DNA of 64,000 nucleotides from assembly GCF_030814995.1 (NCBI RefSeq), contig NZ_JAUSVX010000001.1, positions 186,001 to 250,000 on the forward strand, in the 5' to 3' direction. The notes under the pieces are model-generated. The model was given only the letters and a program-made list of their open reading frames with translations. It did not search any database and was not told the origin of the DNA. Shown one piece after another: positions 1-8,674 of this stretch. The stretch comes from Labrys wisconsinensis (GTDB taxonomy: Bacteria > Pseudomonadota > Alphaproteobacteria > Rhizobiales > Labraceae). The stretch's first letter is position 1; each line of letters begins with the position of its first letter. A program made the position numbers and the translations under genes.

Positions 1-1
1 G

Positions 2-1861
2 GACAGCGAGTACAACCAGTTCTACGGCGTGCTGCGCGGCAGCGCCCAGCCGATCCGCCACGGCGAGGACTTCCTGACCATCGCCCATTCCAGCTACAAG
101 ACCACCAAGGGGCGCATCTACCAGGCCTGCTTCTACAAGTTCGACCTGGAGTCTCCGTTCAAGGTCACGCAGGCGTCCCGGCGCCCGTTCGAGGTGCCCA
201 ACCCGATCGGCGACCATTTCAGCATGCCCCGCCTCAATCCCGAGGTGCACAAGGTCGTCTACCCCTGCGGGTTCGTGCAGGCCGATGATAAGCTGCTGAT
301 CTCCTTCGGCATCAACGACGAGCTCTGCGCCGTCGCCACGGTCGGCCTGCAGGACGTGCTGGAGTCGATGTCGCCGGTGGATCGCCCGGCGTCGGCAACC
401 GTCCCGGCCACCGTGGCGACCGTCCCGGCCACCGTGGCGCCCGCCGCTGCGAGCCCGGCCAAGGCCAACGGCAAGGCCGACGTGTCTCTGCCGGTGTTCT
501 GGTGGAACGCCGCCGGCAAGAAGTTCGACGGCCAGTTCGGCAACCGCAACTTCAAGATCGGCAATTTCGGCGACATCGCCGCCGCCGAAACGGTGGAGCG
601 GCTGACGGGCGGCCGCGTCCGGGTGCCGGGCAAGGACGAGCGCAAGATCCTGACCATCGGCTCGGTGCTGCATACCGCGCGCGACGGCGACATCGTCTGG
701 GGCACCGGCGCGAAGGGCACCAAGATGGAGCTCGACCCCTCGGTCAAGCACCTCCACGCCTATGCCTGCCGCGGGCCGCTGACCCTCGGCGTGCTGCTGC
801 GCTCGGGCATCGACATCTCGAAGATCCGGCATTTCTTCGATCCGGGCTGCCTGGTGCCGCGGCTCTACGCCAAGGAGATCGCCGCCTGGAAGGCCTCGCC
901 CAACTATCGGCCTGGCGGGATCAGGGTGGTGCCGCACTACCGCGACGACCTCCTGTTCCGGCGCGAATATCCCGAATATTCCGACAGCTTCGTCTCGGTC
1001 GACTGCACCCCGCTCGGCATGGTCGAGGCGCTGCTCGGCGCCGACGTCGTCGTCTCCAGCTCCCTGCACGGCGTCATCTTCGCCGAGGCGCTGGGCATCC
1101 CGGCCTATTGGCACGTGCCGATCGGCGGCGAGGACGACCTCAAGTTCTACGATTACTACTACGGCACCGGCCGCCACCAGGTGAAGCGCTTCGACACCCT
1201 TCACGAGGCGCTCAGGGCCGAGCCGATGGAGCTGCCGAAGCTCGATTTCGACGCCTATCTCGATACCTTCCCCGAAGGCGAGATGATGGTCCTGTCGGGC
1301 CGCAAGCCCGCGGCCGGCAAGTCCGCGGCGGCGCCGAAACCGGTGGCGCAGGCCAAGCCTCAGCCCGAGCCGCAACCGGCGCCGGTGCTGCCGCCGCCGG
1401 TGCGGGAGGACAAGGCCGCCAACGGCGCCCTCACGCTCGTGGCCGCCGCGCCGAAGCCGCAGATCGAGTACGAGAACTTCCTGCCGAGCTCGGCCGACGG
1501 AAGCTGGGGCTTCGGCAACCAGTCGGAGATCCGCACCACGGTGCCCGACACCGAGTCGGGCAAGCGCGTCATCGTCGCGCTGCAGCTCAAGCCCTTCAAT
1601 CCGGCGCTGTTCCGGCGGCCGCAAAGCGTCAGGATCCTGGTCAACGGCTCCTATGCCGCGACCGCCGAATGGCCGCGGGGCAACGAGACGGCGCTCGATC
1701 TTCGCCTCGCCGTCCAGACGAACCACGACAAGACCCCGATCGCGCTGACCTTCCAGGCGCGCAATGCCCGCACGCCCCGGTCCCTGGCCCAGCCCTCCCA
1801 CCCGCTGGCCTCGCACCAGATCTCGTTCTGCGTCAAGGACCTGACCGTGCTGCCGGGCTGA
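2..1861 (+). CDS. Multidomain polysaccharide pyruvyl transferase-like protein, 5' end cut by window
   Basis: The frame is open to the left edge, so the gene starts upstream; an internal GTG at 29 is unlikely to be the true start. The first ~125 visible residues look like the end of a five-bladed beta-propeller of the GH130/mannoside phosphorylase kind (short blades ending near LLISFGINDELCAVATVGL). A Pro/Ala/Thr-rich linker follows, then a polysaccharide pyruvyl transferase domain (about residues 160-400) with the hallmark SSSLHGVIFAEALGIPA, a second Pro/Ala linker, and a C-terminal beta-sandwich-like domain of ~115 residues. Family knowledge suggests addition of ketal pyruvate to surface polysaccharide or a related transfer; the exact reaction is inferred. 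The next gene, 90 bases downstream on the same strand, carries the same kind of domain. Confidence 0.75.
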   Translation, partial: DSEYNQFYGVLRGSAQPIRHGEDFLTIAHSSYKTTKGRIYQACFYKFDLESPFKVTQASRRPFEVPNPIGDHFSMPRLNPEVHKVVYPCGFVQADDKLLISFGINDELCAVATVGLQDVLESMSPVDRPASATVPATVATVPATVAPAAASPAKANGKADVSLPVFWWNAAGKKFDGQFGNRNFKIGNFGDIAAAETVERLTGGRVRVPGKDERKILTIGSVLHTARDGDIVWGTGAKGTKMELDPSVKHLHAYACRGPLTLGVLLRSGIDISKIRHFFDPGCLVPRLYAKEIAAWKASPNYRPGGIRVVPHYRDDLLFRREYPEYSDSFVSVDCTPLGMVEALLGADVVVSSSLHGVIFAEALGIPAYWHVPIGGEDDLKFYDYYYGTGRHQVKRFDTLHEALRAEPMELPKLDFDAYLDTFPEGEMMVLSGRKPAAGKSAAAPKPVAQAKPQPEPQPAPVLPPPVREDKAANGALTLVAAAPKPQIEYENFLPSSADGSWGFGNQSEIRTTVPDTESGKRVIVALQLKPFNPALFRRPQSVRILVNGSYAATAEWPRGNETALDLRLAVQTNHDKTPIALTFQARNARTPRSLAQPSHPLASHQISFCVKDLTVLPG

Positions 1862-1951
1862 CGCCGCGACGCGCCCGGCCCGATGCGGCCGGGCACCGCC
1901 TGCCGGCCGGCGCTCCCCAGCGCCGGCACCGATGTCCATACCGGAGCCGCG

Positions 1952-3763
1952 ATGGGGCACCGCAAGCCGACGATTGTGAGTTTCTACTGCGGACCGGCCT
2001 ATTACCGGGAGGCGGCCGAGAGGCTGAGAGGCGATTGCGAGGCGCACGACCTCGACCATGACATCGTCGAAATGGACGGCGTCGCCGATCGCGACTGGGC
2101 CGATATCTGCCGGCTCAAGATCCCGTTCTACGTCCGGATGCTCGAAAAGCACCCGGACGGCATCCTGTGGGTCGACGCCGACACGCGCATCCTGCGCTTC
2201 CCCGACGCGCTGGCGCAGGGCGGACATGATTTCGCGGCGTTCCTGCGCGACTTCGTCGACCTCAGGGAGTTCGACGCCGCCATCCACCCCCGCACGTTCC
2301 ACCCCGGCATCCTGCATTTCAACGCCACGGCGCGCACGCGCGCCTTCCTCGCCCATCTCGCCGCGCTGGAGAGCCGGTCCGACGCCCGGGCGACCGACGA
2401 CTATTTCCTGGAGGAGGCCTGGCGCACCTTCGAAGGCCATCTCAGCGTGCAGATCCTGGCGAGCGACCTCGTCGCCCGGGAAGGCCGGCCGGCCGGGCCC
2501 GAGGCCTGCTTCCTGTTCGGCGCCAGCGGCAACGTCTCCGGCTTCATCCGCCGGGTCGAGCAGCACGCGCCCCCGCTCGCCTCGACCACCCGGCAGCGGG
2601 CCTATCTCCACCATTATGCCTCGCAGGCGCTCAATGCCGGCCGCCGGGCGCAGGCGCAGGTCTTCCTGGAAAAGGCCCGCGAGCTCGCGCCCGACGACAC
2701 GGTGACCGCCGAGGCGCTGACCCGCCTGAAGGCCCGGCGCCGGCGGCTGCCCCGCCTCGTGCGCGCCGTCTCGAAGCTGTTCCGCCCCCGCGCCTCCGCC
2801 GCCGAGGTCCGGCGCGCCGTCGAGGCTGCCCTCGGCGCCGGCGACATCCCGGCGGCCGAGCAGGCGCTGGACCGGCTCGCCGGCCTCGGCCGGGACGGCG
2901 AAGCCGGCTTCATCGCCAGCCGCCGCTTCCGCCTGGCCCTGGAGAAGCGGGCCCGCCGCATGAGCCTCTCGCCGGAGCAGCGCCCGAAGCTGTGGTGGAT
3001 GGAGACGCCCTATCCCGGCAATTTCGGCGACGTGCTCAATCCCTATATCGTCGAGAAGCTGTCCGGCCTGCCGCCGCTCTTCGCCGCGGGCGGCACCCTG
3101 GCGATCGGCTCGGTCGTCAAGTTCGCGCGCGCCGGCACGCCGGTCTGGGGCGCCGGCACGCCGCGCATGACCGACACGCTGTCGCCCGAAGCCGACTACC
3201 GCGCCGTGCGCGGTCCCTTGACCCGCGAGCTCGTGCTGCGCTCCGGCGGCTCGGTGCCGGAGATCTACGGCGACCCCGCGCTGCTGCTGCCGCTGATCTA
3301 CGATCCGAGGCCGGCGAAGAAGCACCGGCTCGGCCTCGTGCGCCACGTGCTGCACGCCGATGCGCCGCTCCGCCTCGAGGGCGTGCACGAGATCGACATC
3401 CGCCGCATCGGCTACGAGGCGATCGAGGCTTTCATCCGCGAGCTGCTGGAATGCGAGGCGATCCTCTCCACCTCGCTGCACGGCCTGATCGCGGCCCAGG
3501 CCTATGGCATCCCGACGCGCTGGTGCACCCTGTCCTCGGCCGGCAAGGCACTGCCGGGCGACGGCACCAAGTTCCTTGACCATTATGCGGTGCTGGGCAT
3601 CGCGGCGCAGGCGCCGCTCGACCTCGCAGGGCTCGACGCGGTGGGAGCGGACCTCGCCGGCCTGTGCACGGAGCGCGCGACCAGGCCCTTCGACGCCCTG
3701 GCCCTCCTCGACGCGGCGCCCTTCCCGGTGCAGCCGCGCTATCGCGAGGCGGCCCGGGGATGA
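1952..3763 (+). CDS. Glycosyltransferase-like / polysaccharide pyruvyl transferase fusion protein
   Basis: 603 residues from ATG 1952, chosen over 1883 because GGAG lies 5 bases upstream and the fold begins at once (KPTIVSFYCGPAYY). Residues ~1-230 resemble a nucleotide-diphospho-sugar transferase with a DxD-type WVDADTRI. Residues ~215-330 are Ala-rich helical repeats, TPR-like. Residues ~345-560 are a polysaccharide pyruvyl transferase domain (GNFGDVLNPYIVEKL near the start, STSLHGLIAAQAYGIPT near residue 505). Together with the preceding gene it probably makes or decorates a cell-surface glycan. The substrate cannot be read from the sequence. No signal peptide is visible, so a cytoplasmic or membrane-peripheral location is inferred. 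Confidence 0.75.
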   Translation: MGHRKPTIVSFYCGPAYYREAAERLRGDCEAHDLDHDIVEMDGVADRDWADICRLKIPFYVRMLEKHPDGILWVDADTRILRFPDALAQGGHDFAAFLRDFVDLREFDAAIHPRTFHPGILHFNATARTRAFLAHLAALESRSDARATDDYFLEEAWRTFEGHLSVQILASDLVAREGRPAGPEACFLFGASGNVSGFIRRVEQHAPPLASTTRQRAYLHHYASQALNAGRRAQAQVFLEKARELAPDDTVTAEALTRLKARRRRLPRLVRAVSKLFRPRASAAEVRRAVEAALGAGDIPAAEQALDRLAGLGRDGEAGFIASRRFRLALEKRARRMSLSPEQRPKLWWMETPYPGNFGDVLNPYIVEKLSGLPPLFAAGGTLAIGSVVKFARAGTPVWGAGTPRMTDTLSPEADYRAVRGPLTRELVLRSGGSVPEIYGDPALLLPLIYDPRPAKKHRLGLVRHVLHADAPLRLEGVHEIDIRRIGYEAIEAFIRELLECEAILSTSLHGLIAAQAYGIPTRWCTLSSAGKALPGDGTKFLDHYAVLGIAAQAPLDLAGLDAVGADLAGLCTERATRPFDALALLDAAPFPVQPRYREAARG

Positions 3764-3770
3764 CGCCCCG

Positions 3771-4739
3771 TCAGGCCGTGATCTTCTCGAACTGCCCCGC
3801 CTTGCGGAAGCGCCAGAGATAGGCCGGCACTTCCGCCGCGGCCGAGGCCGGGGCGATGCCGATGCCCTCGAGGGTCCGCTTCTCCGCCGCAGCCTTGGCC
3901 GAGACGACATTGTCCGAGCGCAGCAGCGTCACCTGGCCGGGCGTCAGCGGCGGCTTGGGCGCATATTGGGCGACGCGGGCAAGGAGCCCGGCGACGCCGA
4001 AGGGCAGCGGCAGCAGGATGCGCGAGCGCTGCGTCACCTTCAGCACGAACTCCAGGACTTCCCGGAAGCTCATGACGTCCGGCCCGCCGAGCTCATAGGT
4101 CGTGCCCGGCGCCAGGCGGCCGTCGACCCCGGCGGCGATCGCCTCGGCCACGTCGCCGGCGAACACCGGCTGGAACTTCGTCTCGCCGCCGCCGATCAGC
4201 GGCAGCACCGGCGAGATCTGCGCCATGGCGGCGAAGCGGTTGAAGAAATCGTCCTCCGGTCCGAACACCACGGAGGGGCGCAGCACCGCGGCCTGCGGAA
4301 AGGCGGCCAGCACCGCCTCCTCGCCCTTGGCCTTGCTGACGGCATAGGCGGAGGCCGAGGCCTTGTCCGCGCCGATCGCCGAGACATGCACCAGGGCGGC
4401 GGCCCCGGCCGCCTTGGCCGCCCGCGCCACTGCGCCGGCCCCGAAGGCCTGGGCCGCCTCGAAGCTGTTGCGGCCGCGCTGGTGCATGATGCCGACCAGG
4501 TTGACCACGGCGTCGGCGCCCTCGACCGCCGCCTCGACCGAGTCGGGATAGCGCAGGTTCGCCTGCACCGCCGTGACCTGGCCGACCGCGCCGGCCGTCA
4601 TCAGGTACTGCGCCAGGTCCGGCCGCCGCACGGCGACGCGGATGCGGTAGCCGCGCCGGGCGAGGGCGCGCACCGCGTGGCGCCCGATGAAGCCGGACCC
4701 GCCGAACACCGTCACCAGCCGATCGCTGACCGCCACCAT
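3771..4739 (-). CDS. NAD-dependent epimerase, complex I NDUFA9-like atypical SDR
   Basis: 322 residues. The N-terminus has the Rossmann motif TVFGGSGFIGRHAVRAL, followed by conserved segments of the NDUFA9-like atypical SDR group (NLVGIMHQRG, LRPSVVFGPEDDFFNRFAAM, YELGGPDVMSFREV). Alphaproteobacteria carry this protein as the counterpart of the mitochondrial complex I accessory subunit; a role in NADH:quinone oxidoreductase assembly or stability is an analogy, not shown here. The start is set at ATG 4739; a GTG four codons upstream is an alternative. The stop lies 7 bases from the end of the convergent gene on the plus strand. Confidence 0.85.
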   Translation of the reverse strand: MVAVSDRLVTVFGGSGFIGRHAVRALARRGYRIRVAVRRPDLAQYLMTAGAVGQVTAVQANLRYPDSVEAAVEGADAVVNLVGIMHQRGRNSFEAAQAFGAGAVARAAKAAGAAALVHVSAIGADKASASAYAVSKAKGEEAVLAAFPQAAVLRPSVVFGPEDDFFNRFAAMAQISPVLPLIGGGETKFQPVFAGDVAEAIAAGVDGRLAPGTTYELGGPDVMSFREVLEFVLKVTQRSRILLPLPFGVAGLLARVAQYAPKPPLTPGQVTLLRSDNVVSAKAAAEKRTLEGIGIAPASAAAEVPAYLWRFRKAGQFEKITA

Positions 4740-4940
4740 GCCGCTCACCTTCGCAAACGTGTTCCGATCCCGGTTCCTTAGCGCGGGCCCGCGGAGCTGT
4801 ATAGGGGTGTGCTGCAGCGCACCCGACGGACCGCCGGCGTGCCGCGGCGGCGCCGTCCGCGGCCGGCATCGCCGCATCATCCCTATGGCGAAGGGCGCGA
4901 TTTGCGCTTAGGCGCCGTCCGGGGATAAGTGAGGCGATCC

Positions 4941-5027
4941 GTCATGGCCGGACTTGATCCGGCCATCCACGCGAACACCGGCGGACGTCGCGTTCGCGTG
5001 GATGGCCGGGACGAGCCCGGCCATGAC
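4941..5027. repeat. Palindromic Hyphomicrobiales-type intergenic element
   Basis: This 87-base element fills most of the gap between the epimerase and regB. Its outer arms are GTCATGGCCGG (4941-4951) and CCGGCCATGAC (5017-5027). Its inner arms are a perfect 16-base pair, GGCCATCCACGCGAAC (4961-4976) and GTTCGCGTGGATGGCC (4992-5007). Translated, it gives the 'MAGLDPAIH' string that is widespread as a spurious ORF in Rhizobiales genomes. It has no T-run, so it is better seen as a REP-like element than a terminator. The rest of the 4740-5077 gap shows nothing else recognisable. Confidence 0.85.
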
Positions 5028-5077
5028 GGCCGCAAAGCGCAGCGCACGTATCTGCGGATACCTGCCCAGGACAAGCC

Positions 5078-6403
5078 ATGCCGTCCGTTCTTGCCGCCGA
5101 AGCCGACTTTCCGCTGCGCACGCTGCGGCTCGGCACGCTGATCCGGCTGCGCTGGATGGCGGTGGTGGGCCAGGCCTTCGCCGTGCTCGGCGTGCATTTC
5201 GGCTTCGGCTTTCCCGTGCCGCTGGCGACCTGCCTGGTGCTGATCGGCGCCTCGGCCTGCGTCAATATCGTGCTGGGGCTGCGCTATCCCGCGACGCAGC
5301 GCATCGACCCGTTCCAGGCCGCGGCCTTCCTCGCCTTCGACATCATCCAGCTGGCGCTGCTGCTGGCCCTGACCGGCGGCATGCAGAACCCGTTCGTCTT
5401 CCTGTTCCTGGCGCCGGTGCTGATCTCGGCGACGTCGCTGCCGCCGCTGCTGACCCTGGCGCTGGGCCTGCTGGCGATGGTCTGCGCCACGCTGCTGACC
5501 AGCTGGCACCTGCCCCTGCCCTGGTTCCCAGGCCAGCACATGGACCTGCCCTTCCTGTTCGTGACAGGCATGTGGGCCTCGGTGCTGCTCGGCATCGCCT
5601 TCATCAGCGTCTACGCCTGGCGGGTGGCCGAGGAGGGGCGGCTGCTCTCCAACGCGCTCAGCGCCACCGAGCTGGTGCTGGCGCGCGAGCAGCATCTGTC
5701 GCAGCTCGACGGGCTGGCCGCCGCGGCGGCGCACGAGCTCGGCACGCCGCTCGCCACCATCGCCCTGGTGGCCAAGGAGATGGAGGCGGGCATCGCCGGC
5801 CATGGCGAGTTCGCCGAGGACGTCCGTCTGCTGCGCAGCCAGGTGCAGCGCTGCCGCGAGATCCTCGGCAAGCTCTCCTCGCTCGGCCAGGAGGGCTCGG
5901 CCCCGTTCAGCCTGCTCGACCTCTCCCACATCATCGAGGACGTGGTGGCCCCGCACCGCGATTTCGGCATCGACATCACGGTGACGCTGGAGGGCGACCG
6001 GCAGAACGAGCCCGCGGCGGCGCGCAATGCCGGCCTGCTCTACGGCCTCGGCAACATCGTCGAGAACGCGGTGGACTTTGCCGCCACCAAGGTCGCGATC
6101 GCGGCCAGATGGGACGTGGGCACGGTGTCGATCGTCGTCAGCGACGACGGGCCCGGCTTCCACAACGACATCATCGGCCGGCTGGGCGATCCCTATATCA
6201 GCCGGCGCAAGCCCTGGGCGGTCGGCCAGCCCGGCGGCGGCCTCGGCCTCGGCTTCTTCATCGCCAAGACCCTGCTGGAGCGCTCCGGCGCCGCCATCGC
6301 GCTCGCCAACCGCCCGCCGCCGCAGACCGGCGCGGTGGTGCGCCTGGACTGGAGCCGCGAGCTGTTCGAGCGGGGAAACACCATGACCGACGATCGTGTT
6401 TGA
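5078..6403 (+). CDS. regB: RegB/PrrB/ActS-type redox sensor histidine kinase
   Basis: 441 residues. The N-terminal half has about six membrane segments (residues ~28-182). It contains the ubiquinone-binding loop GGMQNPF (100-106), diagnostic of RegB. The H-box AAAHELGTPLATIAL places the phosphorylated His at 219, and the redox-box Cys is present at 259 (QVQRCREIL). The ATPase domain has NIVENAVDFA and DDGPGF, and its G2 region is GGGLGLGFFIAKTLLE. In the family, oxidised quinone and Cys disulphide turn the kinase off. Its partner regA follows 152 bases later. All key sensing residues look intact, so it probably controls respiratory and energy genes according to redox state. Confidence 0.93.
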   Translation: MPSVLAAEADFPLRTLRLGTLIRLRWMAVVGQAFAVLGVHFGFGFPVPLATCLVLIGASACVNIVLGLRYPATQRIDPFQAAAFLAFDIIQLALLLALTGGMQNPFVFLFLAPVLISATSLPPLLTLALGLLAMVCATLLTSWHLPLPWFPGQHMDLPFLFVTGMWASVLLGIAFISVYAWRVAEEGRLLSNALSATELVLAREQHLSQLDGLAAAAAHELGTPLATIALVAKEMEAGIAGHGEFAEDVRLLRSQVQRCREILGKLSSLGQEGSAPFSLLDLSHIIEDVVAPHRDFGIDITVTLEGDRQNEPAAARNAGLLYGLGNIVENAVDFAATKVAIAARWDVGTVSIVVSDDGPGFHNDIIGRLGDPYISRRKPWAVGQPGGGLGLGFFIAKTLLERSGAAIALANRPPPQTGAVVRLDWSRELFERGNTMTDDRV

Positions 6404-6555
6404 CGGCGACCGGTTTCCCCGATGAAATCCGCAACTGTTGCGTCTATATGTCACGGCATGAGAGCTTGCCTGGAAAAGCGGGTCGGTGACTCGCCCGCCA
6501 ATACCCGGAGCGATCCGGCCCATGCTTCGCCTGCCGGCGATGGAGTGCCCGCGTC

Positions 6556-7104
6556 ATGACCCCTGCCGTCTCGAGCCTGCCCGACCCCTCCCTGCTGATC
6601 GTCGACGATGACAAGCCCTTCCTGCAGCGCCTGGCTCGCGCCATGGAGGCGCGCGGCTATGTCGTCGCCACGGCCGACACCGTCGCGGACGGCATCGCCC
6701 GGGTGGAAAGCGCCCCGCCGGCCTATGCCGTCATCGACATGAAGCTCGCCGACGGCTCGGGCCTCGACGTGATCTTGCGGCTCAAGACCAGGCGCCCCGA
6801 TGCGCGCGCGGTGATCCTCACCGGCTACGGCAACATCGCCACCGCGGTCACGGCGGTGAAGCTCGGCGCCTTCGACTATCTCGCCAAGCCCGCCGATGCC
6901 GACGAGATCCATGCCGCGCTGATGGCCGATCCCGGCCACAAGCCCGACCTGCCGGAGAACCCGATGTCGGCCGACCGGGTGCGCTGGGAGCACATCCAGC
7001 GCGTCTATGAGCTGTGCGGCCGCAACGTCTCGGAAACGGCGCGGCGCCTGGCCATGCACCGGCGCACGCTGCAGCGCATCCTGGCCAAGCGGGCCCCGCG
7101 CTGA
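6556..7104 (+). CDS. regA: RegA/PrrA/ActR-type response regulator
   Basis: 182 residues. The receiver domain has the acidic pocket VDDD near residue 16 and phospho-acceptor D61 (YAVIDMKLADGSGLD), with T/K residues in ILTGYGN and KPAD. A short linker leads to a Fis-type helix-turn-helix (residues ~140-178, NVSETARRLAMHRRTLQRIL), the almost invariant RegA C-terminus. It is the cognate regulator of the RegB-like kinase just upstream. The 152-base gap between the two could hold a separate promoter, but I see no clear consensus there. Confidence 0.93.
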   Translation: MTPAVSSLPDPSLLIVDDDKPFLQRLARAMEARGYVVATADTVADGIARVESAPPAYAVIDMKLADGSGLDVILRLKTRRPDARAVILTGYGNIATAVTAVKLGAFDYLAKPADADEIHAALMADPGHKPDLPENPMSADRVRWEHIQRVYELCGRNVSETARRLAMHRRTLQRILAKRAPR

Positions 7105-7240
7105 AGGCCTGGGGCGGCAGCCTGCCCGCCGGGCGCCGCCATTGCTTCACCTTTCTTTACATTGCCCGACATCTGCCGAAACCTCGCCGGCCTAGTCTGC
7201 CTCCAACGCAGCGTCCGACGCTGCCGCGAAGGAGATGACG

Positions 7241-7909
7241 ATGAGTGAGTTGAACCCCTCTGCCGCCGCCCCGGATCCGGCCATGACGGCCCCGCCCGCC
7301 AGGCCCCGCCGGTTCGTCTGGCCGCGCAGCGCCCTCGTCGGCGGCGCGCTGGTCGCAGGCGTGGCGCTCGGCGCCGGCGGCCTGGCGGCCGCGGCCGCCG
7401 CACCCGACCATTTCGGCTGGCACAAGGGCCCGCGCCTCGAGCGCATCCAGGGCTTCGTGCTGCGCACCCTCGACGCCATCGGCGCCTCGTCCGACCAGGA
7501 ATCGAAGATCCACGACATCGTCGCCAAGAATTTCGACGCCCTGGCGCCGGACCCGGCCAGGCATATGGAGCTGCGCAAGCAGGCGCTTGAGCTGCTCAGG
7601 GCGCCGACGCTCGACCGCGCCGCCATCGAGAAGCTGCGCGCCGATCAGATCGCCGCGATCGACGCCCGCTCCAAGGCGCTGGTCGGCACCCTGCTCGACG
7701 CGGCGGACGTGCTGACGCCCGAGCAGCGCGTCAAGCTCGCCGACCGCCTCGAGCAATGGCGGCCCGGCGGCCCGCACGGCTGGCGGCAGGGTCCGGACGG
7801 CTGGCGGCACGGGCCGCGCGACGGGCGGCCCGGACCGGACGGCCCCGATGGACCGGGCGGACCCGGTCGGGATAACGGCCCCGGCGACGACAAGCCGGAT
7901 AACGGCTAA
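7241..7909 (+). CDS. Spy/CpxP-like periplasmic protein with N-terminal membrane anchor
   Basis: 222 residues from ATG 7241, preferred over ATG 7235 because AAGGAG (7229-7234) sits 6 bases upstream of it. A cytoplasmic Pro-rich tail is followed by one membrane segment (about residues 27-48), a helical region with the SDQESKIHDIVAK and LTPEQRVKLADRLEQW patterns of the LTXXQ/Spy and heavy-metal-sensor family, and a long Gly/Pro/Asp/Arg-rich low-complexity tail. It is followed by a response regulator and sensor kinase on the same strand, as Cpx-like envelope stress systems often are. A role as an accessory periplasmic sensor or chaperone is inferred. Confidence 0.75.
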   Translation: MSELNPSAAAPDPAMTAPPARPRRFVWPRSALVGGALVAGVALGAGGLAAAAAAPDHFGWHKGPRLERIQGFVLRTLDAIGASSDQESKIHDIVAKNFDALAPDPARHMELRKQALELLRAPTLDRAAIEKLRADQIAAIDARSKALVGTLLDAADVLTPEQRVKLADRLEQWRPGGPHGWRQGPDGWRHGPRDGRPGPDGPDGPGGPGRDNGPGDDKPDNG

Positions 7910-7963
7910 GCTTCCGCCGCGGATTCGGAACGCGATCCCCGGCTGAGGACTCGACGGGACACC

Positions 7964-8659
7964 ATGGCGGAACGGCTTCTGATCGTTGACGACGACACGC
8001 GGCTCTCCGCCATGGTCTCCGACTATCTCACGGCCGCCGGCTTCGCCGTCGACGGCCGGCACACCGGCGCCGACGGTCTGGCAGCGGCCGAGCGCGGCGC
8101 CTATGACGCCCTGATCCTCGACGTCATGCTGCCCGATATCGACGGCTTCGAGGTCTGCCGGCTGCTGCGCGCCAGGTCCGACGTGCCGGTGCTGATGCTG
8201 ACCGCCCGCGGCGACGACACCGACCGCATCGTCGGCCTGGAGATCGGCGCCGACGACTACCTGCCCAAGCCCTTCAACCCGCGCGAGCTCCTGGCGCGCA
8301 TCCGCGCCATCCTGCGCCGGCGCGGCGGCGGAACGCGCGACGAGACCGAGCCGATGCGCTTCGGGCGCCTCGAGATCGACCGCGGCTCGCGCATGGTGCG
8401 CATCGACGGCGAGGAGCGGCCGCTGACCAGCCACCAGTTCGACCTGCTCGTCGCCCTGGCCGAGAATGCCGGCCGGGTGCTGAACCGCGAGCGCCTGATG
8501 GACCTGGTCAAGGGCGAGGAGCTCGAGGCCTTCGACCGGTCGATCGACGTGCACATCTCCCGCATCCGCGCCGGCATCGAGGACGACCCCAAGCACCCCA
8601 GGCGCATCCTCACCGTGCGCAGCGCCGGCTACGTCTTCGCCAAGCGCCAGGACGAGTAG
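7964..8659 (+). CDS. OmpR/PhoB-family response regulator
   Basis: 231 residues. The receiver has acidic residues LIVDDD near 7-11, phospho-acceptor D53 (LILDVMLPDIDGFEV), MLTARGDD and the conserved K in LPKPFNPRELLARI. The C-terminus is a winged helix (residues ~135-230, ending RTVRSAGYVF-like LTVRSAGYVFAKRQ). It lies 54 bases after the Spy-like gene and 15 bases before the sensor kinase, so the three form one unit resembling CpxR/RstA systems. The signal and targets are unknown. Confidence 0.9.
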   Translation: MAERLLIVDDDTRLSAMVSDYLTAAGFAVDGRHTGADGLAAAERGAYDALILDVMLPDIDGFEVCRLLRARSDVPVLMLTARGDDTDRIVGLEIGADDYLPKPFNPRELLARIRAILRRRGGGTRDETEPMRFGRLEIDRGSRMVRIDGEERPLTSHQFDLLVALAENAGRVLNRERLMDLVKGEELEAFDRSIDVHISRIRAGIEDDPKHPRRILTVRSAGYVFAKRQDE

Positions 8660-8674
8660 GCGAGACCGCGCGCG

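Noticed and set aside
4929-5141. Short plus-strand frame reading MAGLDPAIH
   Set aside because: This is the translated palindromic repeat, not a gene.
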